DNA of 64,000 nt from Meghimatium bilineatum (GCA_034231615.1 CM067298.1:59362883-59426882); one strand, 5' to 3'; counted from the stretch's first letter, positions 23,727 through 52,964 are shown. The notes: a model not told the origin generated them from the letters alone. Made by a program: numbers and translations.

Positions 23727-23874
23727 TAATCTTATATGTAGAAAGTCTAATACTAACGTTTATGGAGAAAGTGTGAGATTAATGTTCTATTTAGAAACAG
23801 TGAAATTTGCGAATGTTTTAGAAAGTGCGAGATTAATATTATGTTCAGAAATACATGAATTAATATTTGTTATA

Positions 23875-24495
23875 ATAAAAGAATATGAGAACAGATCATT
23901 GTTTTTTTTATATGTGTATATAATGTTCTTGAATGGGGAAAAAGGTGAAAATGTCTCCACTGTTCTCATTTCTGAAACCAAAGATGTCGACTAGTCATTG
24001 GTTTCAAAACATCTTAATAATTCCCTCCTAAAACTATTTGCCAGTTGGAAATCTATTTAATACCCGAAACTTTGTCGGCACCTCAGAGAAATAAAAGCTC
24101 ATTACGTGACTGAAAACTGATCCTCACCTTTGCTTATATCCCCATTTTCATATTCCATAGAGGCATAGACTCAAGGTTTGTACAGAGTATGCAGAAAATC
24201 AATTATAACGCACGAGCGTTGGTTGCTAGATAAACAAGAAATATCACGTAAACCTGTTATCAAAATGCATCTATCGTTCTGAAATGTCCTATGTGGCAAA
24301 GATTCTAAAATATCAAGACCGACCACTCTTACACTGACTTGCTTTGAAACTGAATACTGGAGTTACGGTTACTTTGCTGCTTCGGAAAGACTTTCATTCA
24401 CTACATACACTTTCGGAAGCCACTTGAATATTACCAAAGAAACCTTTGGCCTACATTATACTGTTGATCTAATTTCTTAACAATATTGGTACTGC
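23875..24495. other. No gene recognised
   Basis: AT-rich, no supportable ORF or repeat. Confidence 0.4.
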
Positions 24496-24499
24496 TAAC

Positions 24500-24745
24500 T
24501 ACTATGTACTGTTATATAACTACTCAATAAAAAGATAGAACTACTATGTACTGCTACATAACTACTCAATAGATAAATAGATAGAATTACTACGTACTGC
24601 TAGATAACTACTCAATAGATAAATAGATAGAACTACTATGTACTGCTATATAACTACTCAATAGATAAATAGATAGAATTACTATGTACTGCTATATAAC
24701 TACTCAATAGATAAATAGATAGATAGAACTACTATACACTTATTA
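24500..24745. repeat. About 46 bp tandem repeat
   Basis: Units of actactatgtactgctatat plus aactactcaatagataaata and a variable (gata)n spacer; about five copies. Confidence 0.9.
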
Positions 24746-24791
24746 TCTTGTCTCAACATCAGAACCGTAGATAGGGTTTTAGTAGAGGGGT

Positions 24792-26122
24792 TAGTTAGTT
24801 AGTCGTTGGATTATCGTCATTGCACTCCGGACAAGTCCATAGGTGCTCAGATCTTTCCTTGAGTGTATCCGCCATTACACGTTGACTGACAGTCCCAATA
24901 CGTTGTTGATTGACCATCATTCTTTTTCGCCCACGAAAACTCTCCTTTCTAGCGACACCACATTTCAAACCAAGTTCCTTTATTCTAATCATGGAACAAG
25001 AGTCATCGTCACTTGTACAGTCATTTGTTCGTGCGTTTTCCCGTAGGGCATTCAAAATGTCTGCCCGATCCATCGCTCCACCAACAGCCGTAGTAGCAGC
25101 GTGGGCGGCCAACCTATCTGCTCTTTCATTACCCCGGACTCCCGCGTGTCCCGGCACAAAAATAAAAGTCACTGTACGCACACAGGAATTATTCACTGCA
25201 TCCAGCCACTGTTCTCGAACGTACCCCGTCTGAACTTCAGAATCATGTTCATGGAGTCACTGAGGATACAGGCATGCTCGCAGACAGTCTGTGAGCAGAC
25301 CCATTGCAAAGCTTTGGTCACCGCCAGAATCTCCATTGTCAAGCTGCTTGTCGTCTGAACGAATGCACCACTTTCCTCTCTGATAGTCTCCCCCACCTTT
25401 GAGCAGTGAAAGCCCAGGAACTCCTGATGTGTCTCTCAACCGACCCATCTGTATATATAACTATATCACCTTCCCTGGAATTCTCACTGATCAGAGCGAG
25501 CACCTCCAACTCGACCACTGTCGGACACCATTCCCTGCACTCTCTATTTAGTGTTATTACTCCTTCGAAGGCTGTTGGGTAATCCGAGGGTGCCAGACTC
25601 CATTCGGCACCAGGTAGTACATCCTCCAAACTGCAGACACTCTGTATAACGTCCTCTGCTCGCCCCATCCACGACTTTCCTCTCTTTAGTCGACTTCCTT
25701 TCACGTTGATAATTTCTGGGTGTAGAGGGTGCTCTTTATCAGCGGTGATTTTTAGGTAGACCCGCGCCCTGCACATTTGTATTCTTTGCTCCGCAGTTAG
25801 GCAATCAAGTAGGTATCGCATAGCCCGAGCCGACGTATCTCTCGTGCACCCCAAAATTATTCGCATTGCTTAATTTTGGATTCTATCCAATCTTTCTGTT
25901 TGAGTTTGACTCAGTGTCAGAATTGCCAGTGCGTACTCTACCACCGCCACCACCAATCCCTGATACAGCAGAAATAGCAGTCTCTGTTCGCATTGAGCAG
26001 CAGCCATAACTTTCATCACCGCAAGACCTTTATAAGCCTTTACAATTATGTGGCCAACATGATCTTTGAAACTCAAACTTCGGTCCAACATGACCCCCAA
26101 GTACTTCATTGTGCTGGTTCTC
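24792..26122 (-). mobile_element. I-type LINE, 5'-truncated, with RT thumb and RNase H
   Basis: Minus-strand order: KYLGVMLDRSLSFKDHVGH (RT), AMRYLLDCLTAEQRIQM, IVIYTDGSVE (RNase H first Asp), LTMEILAVTKALQW, CILSDSMNMIL, VPGHAGVRGNERADRLAAHA and the C-terminal LWTCPECN. Frames change several times, so it is not functional. A (TAAC) tail at the left and an exact 12 bp duplication tagtagaggggt at 24780-24791 and 26123-26134 mark both ends. Confidence 0.93.
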
Positions 26123-26394
26123 TAGTAGAGGGGTGTTTTTCCCTTAAGGAAGCTAATAACTTTTGGGAAAACAGATTGGGGAGGGGGAAAATGTTTCCAA
26201 CCTAACTGATACTAATTTCCCAAAAGTGTCGTGCATTATCAGTTGAGATTTGTTAACATTAAAAATCATATTCTAATTTCTAGTTCCCTCAAACCTACTA
26301 TTTATATATGGTCTTGTTTTAGTTGTTAGTATATCTTAAATTGTGAAAAAATGTCATCTTGGGCTATGGTTAAATGAACTTCGTGTCATGACAT

Positions 26395-26640
26395 ATGGTG
26401 ATCAAGGTACTTCAACTACATGCCATGACGTATGTCATCAAGATAATTAAACTCCTTGTCATGACGTATGTCATCAAGGTACTTCAACTCCATGTCATGA
26501 CGTATGTCATCAAAGTACTTCAACTCCATGTCATGACGTATGTCATCAAGGTACTTCAACTCCATGTCATGACGTATGTCATCAAAGTACCTCAACTTTA
26601 TGTCATGATGTATGTGATCAAGATTATAAGATGATAAGTC
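26395..26640. repeat. 36 bp minisatellite
   Basis: Units of catgacgtatgtcatcaagg plus tacttcaactccatgt, about seven. The unit length is a multiple of three, so repeat ORFs appear on both strands; they are not genes. Confidence 0.95.
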
Positions 26641-26824
26641 GCCACTTATACCCAACCACTGTTCCGAGTCACCACTTACACACAACCACTGTTTCGATAA
26701 TTCATCCATTTTTTTTATTTTTAAAATCATCCATTATAATTCATCTATTTTTAAAACATCCGTGTTTTTATTTTCACTTGTATGTTACTGTCAGCTTCAC
26801 ATGTCACAATATTAAATTTTCTTC

Positions 26825-27265
26825 TGAGATCAAATATTGTATATTTAGTGTGACGTTAATCATGCTGAGATCAATGATTGTATATTTAGTGTGACGTTAA
26901 TCATGCTGAGATCAATGATTGTATATTTAGTGTGACGTTAATCATGCTGCGATCAATGATTGTATATTTAGTGTGACGTTAATCATGCTGAGATCAATGA
27001 TTGTATATTTAGTGTGACGTTAATCATGCTGAGATCAATGATTGTATATTTAGTGTGACGTTAATCATGCTGCGATCAATGATTGTATATTTAGTGTGAC
27101 GTTAATCATGCTGAGATCAATGATTGTATATTTAGTGTGACGTTAATCATGCTGAGATCAATGATTGTATATTTAGTGTGACGTTAATCATGCTGAGATC
27201 AATGATTGTATATTTAGTGTGACGTTAATCATGCTGCGATCAATGACTATCCATCTAGTTTGATG
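26825..27265. repeat. 41 bp minisatellite with higher-order pattern
   Basis: Ten or more near-identical units, gctgagatcaatgattgtat plus atttagtgtgacgttaatca. A gctgcgatc variant appears as units 3, 6 and 10 of those read. Confidence 0.96.
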
Positions 27266-27339
27266 TTAGTCACGCACAGAACGATGTGCTGTAGGTCTAT
27301 ATGGGTTCCGCACAACTTGTTTTACTGAGATTCTCCGAT

Positions 27340-27625
27340 GGGCCAGTTTGTAAACAACAAAGTTGAGATACTAATGCAGAGGATCTCCATAGAGCAGTTG
27401 TTTCCATATTCCTATTGAAGAGGTCATGGGTTCGAATCTGGTTCGTGTCGTCTTGTTTACAAGGTGGATTTTTTTCGGAGATCCCTGTGAATTATTGCTT
27501 AAAGCTACGGAGTTACGTGCTATGAGTGGTACTCTCGGCAGGCGGCGTGTCGCTTCGTTGAGAGTGACATAGTACATATGGGAAACCGAGTACAGTGAAG
27601 TCAATCCTCAACGACTTTTGAACCC
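27340..27625 (+). mobile_element. tRNA-derived SINE
   Basis: B box gggttcgaatctgg; body cggagatccctgtgaattat, gagtggtactctcggcaggc and gagtacagtgaagtcaatcc; poly(T)-rich end. The same family is at 42838-43100 and 51650-51880, with an old copy at 5530-5700. Confidence 0.85.
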
Positions 27626-27714
27626 TTTTTTAACTAATGCAGTAGGCGCTCTGTTGTCTATGTTGTTGCTACGTATTTGCAGGCTGACTTGAGCCTATCA
27701 TGATGTGAGTACTT

Positions 27715-28330
27715 GTCTTCAGACTAGTATCCAGTTCTCAGTCGAAGTATCTAGTTATTTTAGACAGTAGCACCCAGTTATCTGTCGAAGTATCTAGTGA
27801 CTTCAGACTGTAGTATCCAGTTCTCAGTCGAAGTATCTAGTTATTTTAGACAGTAGTACCCAGTTATCTGTCGAAGTATCTAGTGACTTCAGACGGCAGT
27901 ATCCAGTTCTCAGTCGAAGTATCTAGTTATTTTAGACAGTAGTACCCAGTTCTCAGTCGAAGTATCTAATTATTTTAGACAGTAGTACCCAGTTATCTGT
28001 CGAAGTATCTAGTGACTTCAGACGGCAGTATCCAGTTCTCAGTCGAAGTATCTAATTATTTTAGACAGTAGTACCCAGTTATCTGTCGAAGTATCTAGTG
28101 ACTTCAGACGGCAGTATCCAGTTCTCAGTCGAAGTATCTAATTATTTTAGACAGTAGTACCCAGTTATCTGTCGAAGTATCTAGTGACTTCAGACTGTAG
28201 TATCCAGTTCTCAGTCGAAGTATCTAGTTATTTTAGGCAGTAGTACCCAGTTATCTGTAGAAGTATCTAGTGACTTCAGACGGCAGTATCCAGTTCTCTG
28301 TCGGAGTATCTAGTGACTTCAGTGAAGACA
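27715..28330. repeat. Dimeric minisatellite, about 86 bp higher unit
   Basis: Two related half-units alternate: agtatccagttctcagtcga followed by agtatctagttattttagac, then agtacccagttatctgtcga followed by agtatctagtgacttcagac. About seven dimers. Confidence 0.93.
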
Positions 28331-28572
28331 ACTACACGGAAATTATAGACTTGTGCAACATTAAACAATTTAACAGAAACGAACAAAGCAATACATTTTG
28401 ACAATGGTAAGTGAATATAACAAGTCATATTATGAATTCAATTTCACTGGAGAAATAATTTAGTCCACTTTAGTTGTCACATTATTGAACCAACATCAAA
28501 CTATGAAAACAATTTCACAAGTCACATTATCAAGTCAACATCACAAGTAACAATATTATGTAAACTTCACAA

Positions 28573-28725
28573 ATAACAATTTTGGAGGTCTTTCTGACAG
28601 GATTATCAGAACCGCAACCTCCACCGATTTTAAATGGCTGTAAAGCTCTGAATAACCTGACCATATTGGACGGATGTCCTCTGTTGCAAGGGCCGTACCT
28701 CACCATTAGAAGTACATTTTATTTA
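28573..28725 (+). repeat. Dispersed 140-150 bp repeat
   Basis: Landmarks ggattatcagaaccgcaacc, taaagctctgaataacc, ggccgtacctcaccattaga and acattttatttaacc are shared with copies at 35740-35880, 36085-36225 and 36260-36400. Confidence 0.75.
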
Positions 28726-28734
28726 ACCAAACCA

Positions 28735-29290
28735 CGATATTAAATCAACTTCACAAGTTACAATATTAAGTCAACTTCCCAAGTTAAATTACTATCATTC
28801 CCTCATTCACAAGTCAATTTCACAATATTAAATCAATTTCACAAGTCCCATTATTATGTCAAATCACAATATTAAGTTAATTTCACAAGTCCCATTATTA
28901 TGTCAATGCACAATATTAAGTCAGTTTCACAAGTCCCATTATTATGTCAATGCACAATATTAAGTTAATTTCACAAGTCCCATTATTATGTCAATGTACA
29001 ATATTAAGTCAATTTCACAAGTCCCATTATTATGTCAATGCACAATATTAAGTCAATTTCACAAGTCCCATTATTATGTCAATGCACAATATTAAGTTAA
29101 TTTCACAAGTCCCATTATTATGTCAATGTACAATATTAAGTTAATTTCACAAGTCCCATTATTATGTCAATGCACAATATTAAGTCAATTTTACAAGTCC
29201 CATTATTATGTCAATGAACAATATTAAGTAAATTTCACAAGTCCCATTATTACGTCAATGCACAATATTAAGTCATTTTCAAAAGTTACA
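28735..29290. repeat. 44 bp minisatellite
   Basis: Units of cacaatattaagtcaatttc plus acaagtcccattattatgtc; ten or more copies, diverged toward the left edge. Confidence 0.95.
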
Positions 29291-29294
29291 ATAT

Positions 29295-29955
29295 TAATTC
29301 AGCAGCTTTACACCAGAAATATTATTTGGTGTTATCTCCCTTGCTGAAATTTTTTCTTTTTAAACAAGTCAATGCTGTTCACATATTATTTTTTTAAATC
29401 GCTATTTTTACATGACTGGTAACGTTTTAGCATTAAAGAACATATCCTGTCTTGGTGAATTGAACTTGGTCTTCAATGCAGAGAATCCCGGTCTTTCTAG
29501 CGTTCTAGAAGGGCTGCTTACAAACCTTCGAAGTGTTTGCGTTTGAGAAGGTTTAATGAAGTATTAAACTATTTCACTAGAGCTGAAAACGTCAGTGGCC
29601 AGTTGAAGCAATACTAGATTGAGTCACTTATAACAGTATTGTTGTGAAGTATAGCCGATCTGGTCTATATATATTATATATATATATATATATATGGCCA
29701 AGGTACTGGGATCAAATCCCACAGCAGAGAATAGTGCATCCGGACCCTTCATAAAATAATGTCAAACTGCCGACCTTATTTATATTGCAACGACAATCGA
29801 TTCAGCTAAATCGTTATGAGATGATGGCTACTGGTTTAAAAGGATATACTATCAATAACTTTTTAAATATACATTTATAGATATAAATAAGTTTGCTAAC
29901 ATACTAAAACAACCATCATCAATGTAGTGCTTCTGTTCATGTAGTACGTATACTT
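29295..29955. other. No gene recognised
   Basis: Holds an (AT)n run at about 29668-29695 followed by a weak tRNA-like B box (gggatcaaatccc, 29711-29725). Confidence 0.45.
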
Positions 29956-29959
29956 AACC

Positions 29960-30975
29960 ATTAGCGTAGGTTTGCTCAGATCGAGAAGCATTACAATATC
30001 ACATTACCACCATTAACACCAATAAATATAACAATAGATAACATCAAAGTGAAACAAGCCAAAGAATTTAAATATCTAGGCAGCATTTTTTCCGAAGATG
30101 GAAGACTAGACAGAGAAATAGAAACAAGGTGCCAGAAAGCAAACACAGTGACTTACCAACTTTCCCCATTACTTCTTCACCCAAAGATCAAGATGGAAAT
30201 TAAAAAACAGATAATATCTACAATTTGTATACCAACACTGTGCTACCAATGTCAAACATAGTCTTTAACAGCTTCGCAACAAAGAAAAATCGTCACATGT
30301 GAAATGAAGTGTCTGAGAAAAGCTGCAATGGTAACGTTTAAAACTAGATAAAATAAGAAATGAAGAAATTAGGAAAAGAGTTGGTATAATATCATGTATC
30401 AAACATATTGAGAGACATCAAGTAAAATGGTTCTGTTACCTTATGAAAATGAAGCCAAACCACATACTAATAAGAGCATATAACACAAAAATATCTGGGC
30501 GTAATACCTAAGAAAGATTGTACTTACTGGGCAAAACTTTAGTATTTTTTTGTATTTTGCATTTTTATATGTTCCTTGTCCGGTGTCATTTCGCCTCATC
30601 CGGTCAATCCATACTACTCATATCAATGCGACCGTCAATGTTATTACTGTTCGCTTTCTGTTATATGTTTTAATTTTGTTTCAATTGTCTGTCTTGATAA
30701 AGGCCTTTTGGTCGAAACGTCGATTTGTGTGTGTCCTTATGTGTGTTATCTAGTATCAGCAAAACTTTATTACCTTTTTCCTGGATCAGACCAAAGAAAA
30801 ACCAAGAAACGGTGGATAGAAAACATCAAGATAGCCTTGAACAAACATGGACTAAATGCATCCTCGGCGACACATCTGGCTTTGGAATGACAGCTTAAGC
30901 TCCCACCCCTACGCTTAACGGCAAGTGTGAATGCGATAAACAATCATTCACCTGGGAAAAGACAATAGACAATAG
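29960..30975 (+). mobile_element. LINE fragment interrupted by a 217 bp insertion
   Basis: Reads EFKYLGSIFSEDGRLDREIE and RCQKANTVTYQLSPLLLHPK before the insert, and KKRWIENIKIALNKHGLN after it. The tail contains (gacaata)n. A related copy is at 33885-34945. Confidence 0.85.
30542..30758 (+). mobile_element. Short hairpin-bearing element, 217 bp, with 11 bp target duplication
   Basis: Exactly flanked by gcaaaacttta at 30531-30541 and 30759-30769, and it splits a LINE reading frame. No ORF. Near its 3' end (30693-30722) lies the hairpin motif cttgataaaggcc-tttt-ggtcgaaacg, found in several other places in this window. Family not recognised; a Penelope-like or SINE-like derivative is possible. 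Confidence 0.85.
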
Positions 30976-30999
30976 ACCATTAAGTGCTGTTTAAGCAAC

Positions 31000-31350
31000 A
31001 AAGGTTGGCTGCAATAGACCTCCAAAATTCAGTCTCTTGTCTTGGTGATACACTCTGCTAGACTGTAACCTGTCCATTTCGTGATATTTCTCTCCCACTT
31101 ATATCTCTGCCTACATCTTGATCGCCTCCTCTCGACTTAACCCTCGAGTAAAGTCTTCAACAAGGTATTATGCCTTTTAATATATCCAAAATAATGTATA
31201 CGTTTGATTTTTATTTCTCTCAATAATTATTTCTTCAAACGAAGTGTTGTTAGAACCTCTTTGTTTGTTTTATTCTCTTTCCATGGTATTCTCCCTATTC
31301 TTCTACATATCCACATCTCAAAGGCATCAACTTTGTCTTCTAGTTGTTTA
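31000..31350 (-). mobile_element. LINE fragment (RT thumb and tail)
   Basis: Minus strand reads GKQLEDKVDAFEMWICRRIG, RIPWKENKTNKEVL and REIKIKRIHYFGYIKRHNT. It resumes beyond the insertion at 32001-32090 (LKAWTGIRKMIHDIRVIK). A sister copy is at 40175-40460. Confidence 0.8.
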
Positions 31351-31363
31351 CCACATTGGTAAT

Positions 31364-31986
31364 ATACGCATGTGGTTGCGTTTGTAGGTATCACCAATGG
31401 CCAACTAGACATACCACCCAGGCAACAGAAAACCTTAGTGGATGACATGCCGTTATATTGAGGTTATCTTCTTAGAGAAGCTTCATGGCACTTCATACAA
31501 TTAATATTTTGTTGTTGAAATGTGTTTCATGTTTACCTGAATATATATGTATGCACCCTCTGTGGTTGGGAGGGAGCCAGAGATGTACTGTGCAGCACTG
31601 GGGAGGAAGAAACTGACAGCACTATTTTTTTCCTATTGCTGAAACCCATCATAGAGGCACAGTGACTCAGGACGTGACAATCCTTTTGACTTGAACATTT
31701 GGTTGCATGCCTGGATCAATAGAGAAGTTCGGCATAACTAGTAGTCAATTGGTGGCGGGGAATGAACACAGTGAACCCTATCTTGGCTACAGTGGCTAGG
31801 AACAGAGCATAGGTTGAAACCTACCTTCCTGGAGGTGTGATAGTTATTCTCTGGCTCTGTCCCGGGGTGGGCCGAAAATCCACAAACTTCCCAGCAATAT
31901 AATGCCATTTAATGGCATTAGGTCAAAGGGCATGAGCCCATGGACCGCTGGATCAGCAACCAACCAACCAACCAACCAACCAACCA
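31364..31986 (+). mobile_element. Composite short element with Nimbus-like 3' tail, 14 bp target duplication
   Basis: Flanked by exact accacattggtaat at 31350-31363 and 31987-32000. The 3' end (about 31911-31986) is the terminal Nimbus-like sequence (gggcatgagcccatggaccg and (CCAA)n). The 5' part includes the dispersed repeat of 11700-11825 inverted, then sequence of no known family (tcccggggtgggccgaaaat). No ORF. This looks like a SINE-style or deleted element moved by the Nimbus-like LINE. Confidence 0.8.
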
Positions 31987-32214
31987 ACCACATTGGTAAT
32001 GTTTAATAACACGAATATCATGTATCATCTTTCGTATTCCCGTCCATGCTTTCAGCCAGTTTCTGACCTTTGGCTAGTTAGTTAGATAACTTGCTAGTTG
32101 TTTGGTTGATTATTTGATCGGTTATTTAGTATATTTGTTTTGTATATGTCCTCGCATCATCATCATGCTATACCTGACACTTTAAATATGTGCTCTGTTC
32201 TCCTCTTCTTGCTT

Positions 32215-32880
32215 ATTGATTAGAAACCAGCGACAGTGCACAGAGGACATTCCCATAAATGTTTTGCTTGCCGTTCCGTCAGTCACCTAAACGTTTGACC
32301 AGTGTCCAGACAGTTGTTGATCGTGCGTTCTTCTGTTATATCCATTAAGGACGCTTTCTCTCTCCTTTTCTCTGATCACTTCCATTTCTATAACTTTATG
32401 AACATGTATATTATGTCTTTCAGCATTGTCTGCATCGTTGTGTGGGTTATCTATGACAGCTCTAATTAACTCCGCTTGGTCTCTTCTCATCACTTTGCCA
32501 TCCATTATAGTTACATCTATGAATAGATTTTTCGTTGCCCCTAACCCCACTGTGACCTAGACAGTAGAATTGTATGATGTTCTGGCCTCTGTAAAAAAGA
32601 ATGCTCCATTGCTTTCGTATCATGCATACTTTTATCTTGATTAGTACACTCTGGGAGTCTGCAAGAATCAATGTAGGTGTTGGTGGTTGCGTCGTCAGCA
32701 AAGTGAGAACCGCTGTAACTGTCTGTATCTTAATTTTCATGATGGATGTTGTAGTGGGATGGACAGCTGATTTTCCCACCACTTTCATGCCACTTCGGTG
32801 GGCGATGTAGACCTATCCAAATCGTTGTTTTTTCTATTACTACTGGGCCATCTGAGTAAATAATTATATATTTTCGGTTT
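32215..32880 (-). mobile_element. RNase H-bearing LINE, 3' part
   Basis: Minus strand reads TLILADSQSVLIKIK (RNase H), YCLGHSGVRGNEK, RRDQAELIRAVIDNPHNDAD and THDQQLSGHWSNV in shifting frames. Same family as 7985, 11422, 41525 and 47325. Confidence 0.85.
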
Positions 32881-33099
32881 GTAATTACTGTGTATGAGTT
32901 TTCGTATGGTTCCCTGTCTTAGTTGTCCGATCTCAAATTTAATTTGTAATTGAGCAAGTGGTAACTGAGAATGCTCAAGTTCTAATTAGTTGAAACTGAC
33001 AAAGAACTTAAACGTCAAACCTAGACAAAGTATTAGAATGGAAAACAGAAGAAGACAAACCTATGACAGTCTGATTAATGTGTTCAATGAAATGTATTA

Positions 33100-33305
33100 A
33101 ATATACATTCCTAACTCTGACTCCTAACTCTGAATCCTAACTCTGACTCCTAACTCTGAATCCTAACTCTGACTCCTAACTCTGAATACTAACTCTGAAT
33201 CCTAACTCTGATTCCTAACTTTGACTCCTAACCTTGACTCCTAACTCTGAATCCTAACTCTGACTCATAACTCTGACTCCTAACACTGACTCCTAACTCT
33301 GACTT
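33100..33305. repeat. 13 bp minisatellite
   Basis: About fifteen units of tcctaactctgac/a immediately upstream of GPCR exon 1. Confidence 0.95.
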
Positions 33306-33337
33306 ACTTGCTTGTTATTTTTAATGTATTTTCAGTG

Positions 33338-51057
<17,720 letters not shown>

Positions 51058-51645
51058 TTTTTATTTTAAATTAAATGATGAAACAGTAGCTTTATAAATT
51101 CCTAAAGGAAATTAGCCTGTCCACTTTTGATGTTTGAAAATTACAGGATAATAACAGCTCATATTACATTATGTTAACACGGAACACAAATTTGTGTGTG
51201 TGTAAATACTGCCCTTATTATCTGTGCGTATAACTGTACAATATTATTATTTGTGCAGTGGTCCGAATATCATTCAGTGATGTCTGCAGGGGTAGGACAT
51301 AAATATTGCTGAAAACATTGGGGAAGAAAGTTCCTGACATCAACGAGTGTCATTAACGTACATTTTTAGCAAACATAGATGAAAGCTGTGATATTTCCGG
51401 ATATTCTGGGCATGATACTTGAATAGCAGATATGTTCGCTAGCATCATGAAGGTTTCATATTCAGGTGTCTCAAGCGAGACCACTCACCTTAAACTTACC
51501 TTAATGGTGTAAACGTGTATAGTAACACTAATAATTGTATTAATTGTGTGTGCAATCTACGCTTTTCAGAAGCAAGCTAACACAAACATTGTGAATATGT
51601 TTATAATACTGTCTGATAATAATGAATTCCTTAAATATAAATCTT
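51058..51645 (+). other. Probable GPCR 3' UTR and downstream flank
   Basis: No second ORF follows the stop. ATTAAA soon after the stop is the only poly(A)-like signal noticed; the true end is unknown. Confidence 0.4.
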
Positions 51646-51649
51646 ATTT

Positions 51650-51880
51650 CATGCTAGTCTAGCGTAATGGTTAAGCTGTTCGCCTGGTGTTCGTCTTGTT
51701 TATAATGTGGATTTTTTGTTGTCCCTGTGGATTATCGCTTCAAGCTACGGAGTTACGTGCTATGAGTGGTACTCTCGGCATGCGGCGTGTCGCTTCGTTG
51801 AGAGTGACATAGTACATATGGGAAACCGAGTACAGTGAAGTCAATCCTCTACGACTTGTGAACCTTTTTTGGCGGAAAAG
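51650..51880 (+). mobile_element. tRNA-derived SINE with internal deletion
   Basis: A box agcgtaatggttaagctgttcgc (51662-51684) and body gagtggtactctcggcatgc are present, but the B box segment is missing compared with 42838 and 27340. Confidence 0.85.
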
Positions 51881-51884
51881 ATAA

Positions 51885-52160
51885 GCTGAGTTATGAACCA
51901 GTGTCATAAAACACGGTTTTTCCCATAAATAGCATAATCTACCGTACATGCTAAGTAACGATGAAGCCTTTCCTCAACCTTCCCGGATCATGGGCGTAGT
52001 TACCATACTTCCTTGTGGATGTTCTCTTTGTGAACAACGGGAAATAGTTTTTATTTTAAACTTCTAGTAATGAATGCATTTGAAACCGAAGTCTACTTGT
52101 GGGCGTTCGAGTGATTTAACATTACTCGACCATGCCTTCCAAAATTAAACTGTAAAAAAA
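51885..52160. other. No gene recognised
   Basis: No supportable feature. Confidence 0.4.
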
Positions 52161-52164
52161 GGAA

Positions 52165-52298
<134 letters not shown>

Positions 52299-52299
52299 T

Positions 52300-52450
52300 G
52301 ATATTTTCTATACAGAACGTGGTCTTTCTTATCACATGTCTCTGAACTCCTCAAACCCTGTGTCAGCTGACCTGCATCTGCCAGTGTCATCTTTAAACAC
52401 TCTGACATTTCTGTTGTCCATCGGTACTTGATCAAGCTCTTCCTCTGTTA
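52300..52450 (-). mobile_element. Decayed LINE 3' end (GRGR family)
   Basis: gaacgtggtctttcttatca, ctctgaactcctcaaaccct and agctgacctgc follow the order of 35190-35260 at low identity. Confidence 0.5.
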
Positions 52451-52454
52451 ACTT

Positions 52455-52960
52455 CAACCTCCATTAACTTCTAAATATCAACCTCATGTTTTAGTCATAA
52501 CTTCTAAATATCAACCTCATGTTTAGTCATAACTTCTAAATATCAACATCATGTTTTAGTCATAACACTTCTAAATATCAACCTCATCTTTTAGTCATAA
52601 CTTCTAAATATCAACCTCATGTTTTAGTCATAACTTCTAATATCAACATCATGTTTTAGTCATAACTTCTAAATATCAACCTCCTGTTTTAGTCATAACT
52701 TCTAAATATCAAACTCCTGTTTTGGTAATGACCTCTTAATATCAGCCTGATGTTTTGGTCATGGCTTCTAAATATCAACCTCCTGTTTTTAGTAATAACT
52801 TCTAAATATCAACCTCCTGTTTTGGTAATGACCTCTTAATATCAGCATCATGCTTTGATCGTGACGTTTTAAATATCACATCATGTTTTGGTCGTGACTT
52901 CTAAATATCAACCTCATGTTTAAGTCATGACTTCTAAATATCAACCTCATGCTATTTAAA
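52455..52960. repeat. 33 bp minisatellite
   Basis: About fifteen units of cataacttctaaatatcaac plus ctcatgttttagt, diverging toward the right. Confidence 0.95.
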
Positions 52961-52964
52961 GCCA

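Larger units (their letters stand above)
17700..23870. repeat. Decayed satellite-like array, interrupted by insertions
   Basis: A short unit of the form gtgtgagattaatgttYtatgtagaaa, with variable length (about 27-40 bp), recurs at 17780-18240, 20035-20185, 20645-20770, 21545-21850, 22030-22480 and 23735-23870. Between these blocks lie LINE pieces at 18880-19490, 19700-20037, 20188-20645, 20775-21535 and 22483-23726. The unit persists on both sides of each insert, so the array pre-dates them. Confidence 0.7.

Noticed and set aside
26395-26730. Overlapping repeat ORFs on both strands
   Set aside because: By-product of a 36 bp unit without stops.
26825-27265. CRISPR-like regular repeats
   Set aside because: Units are head-to-tail with no spacers, and the DNA is eukaryotic.
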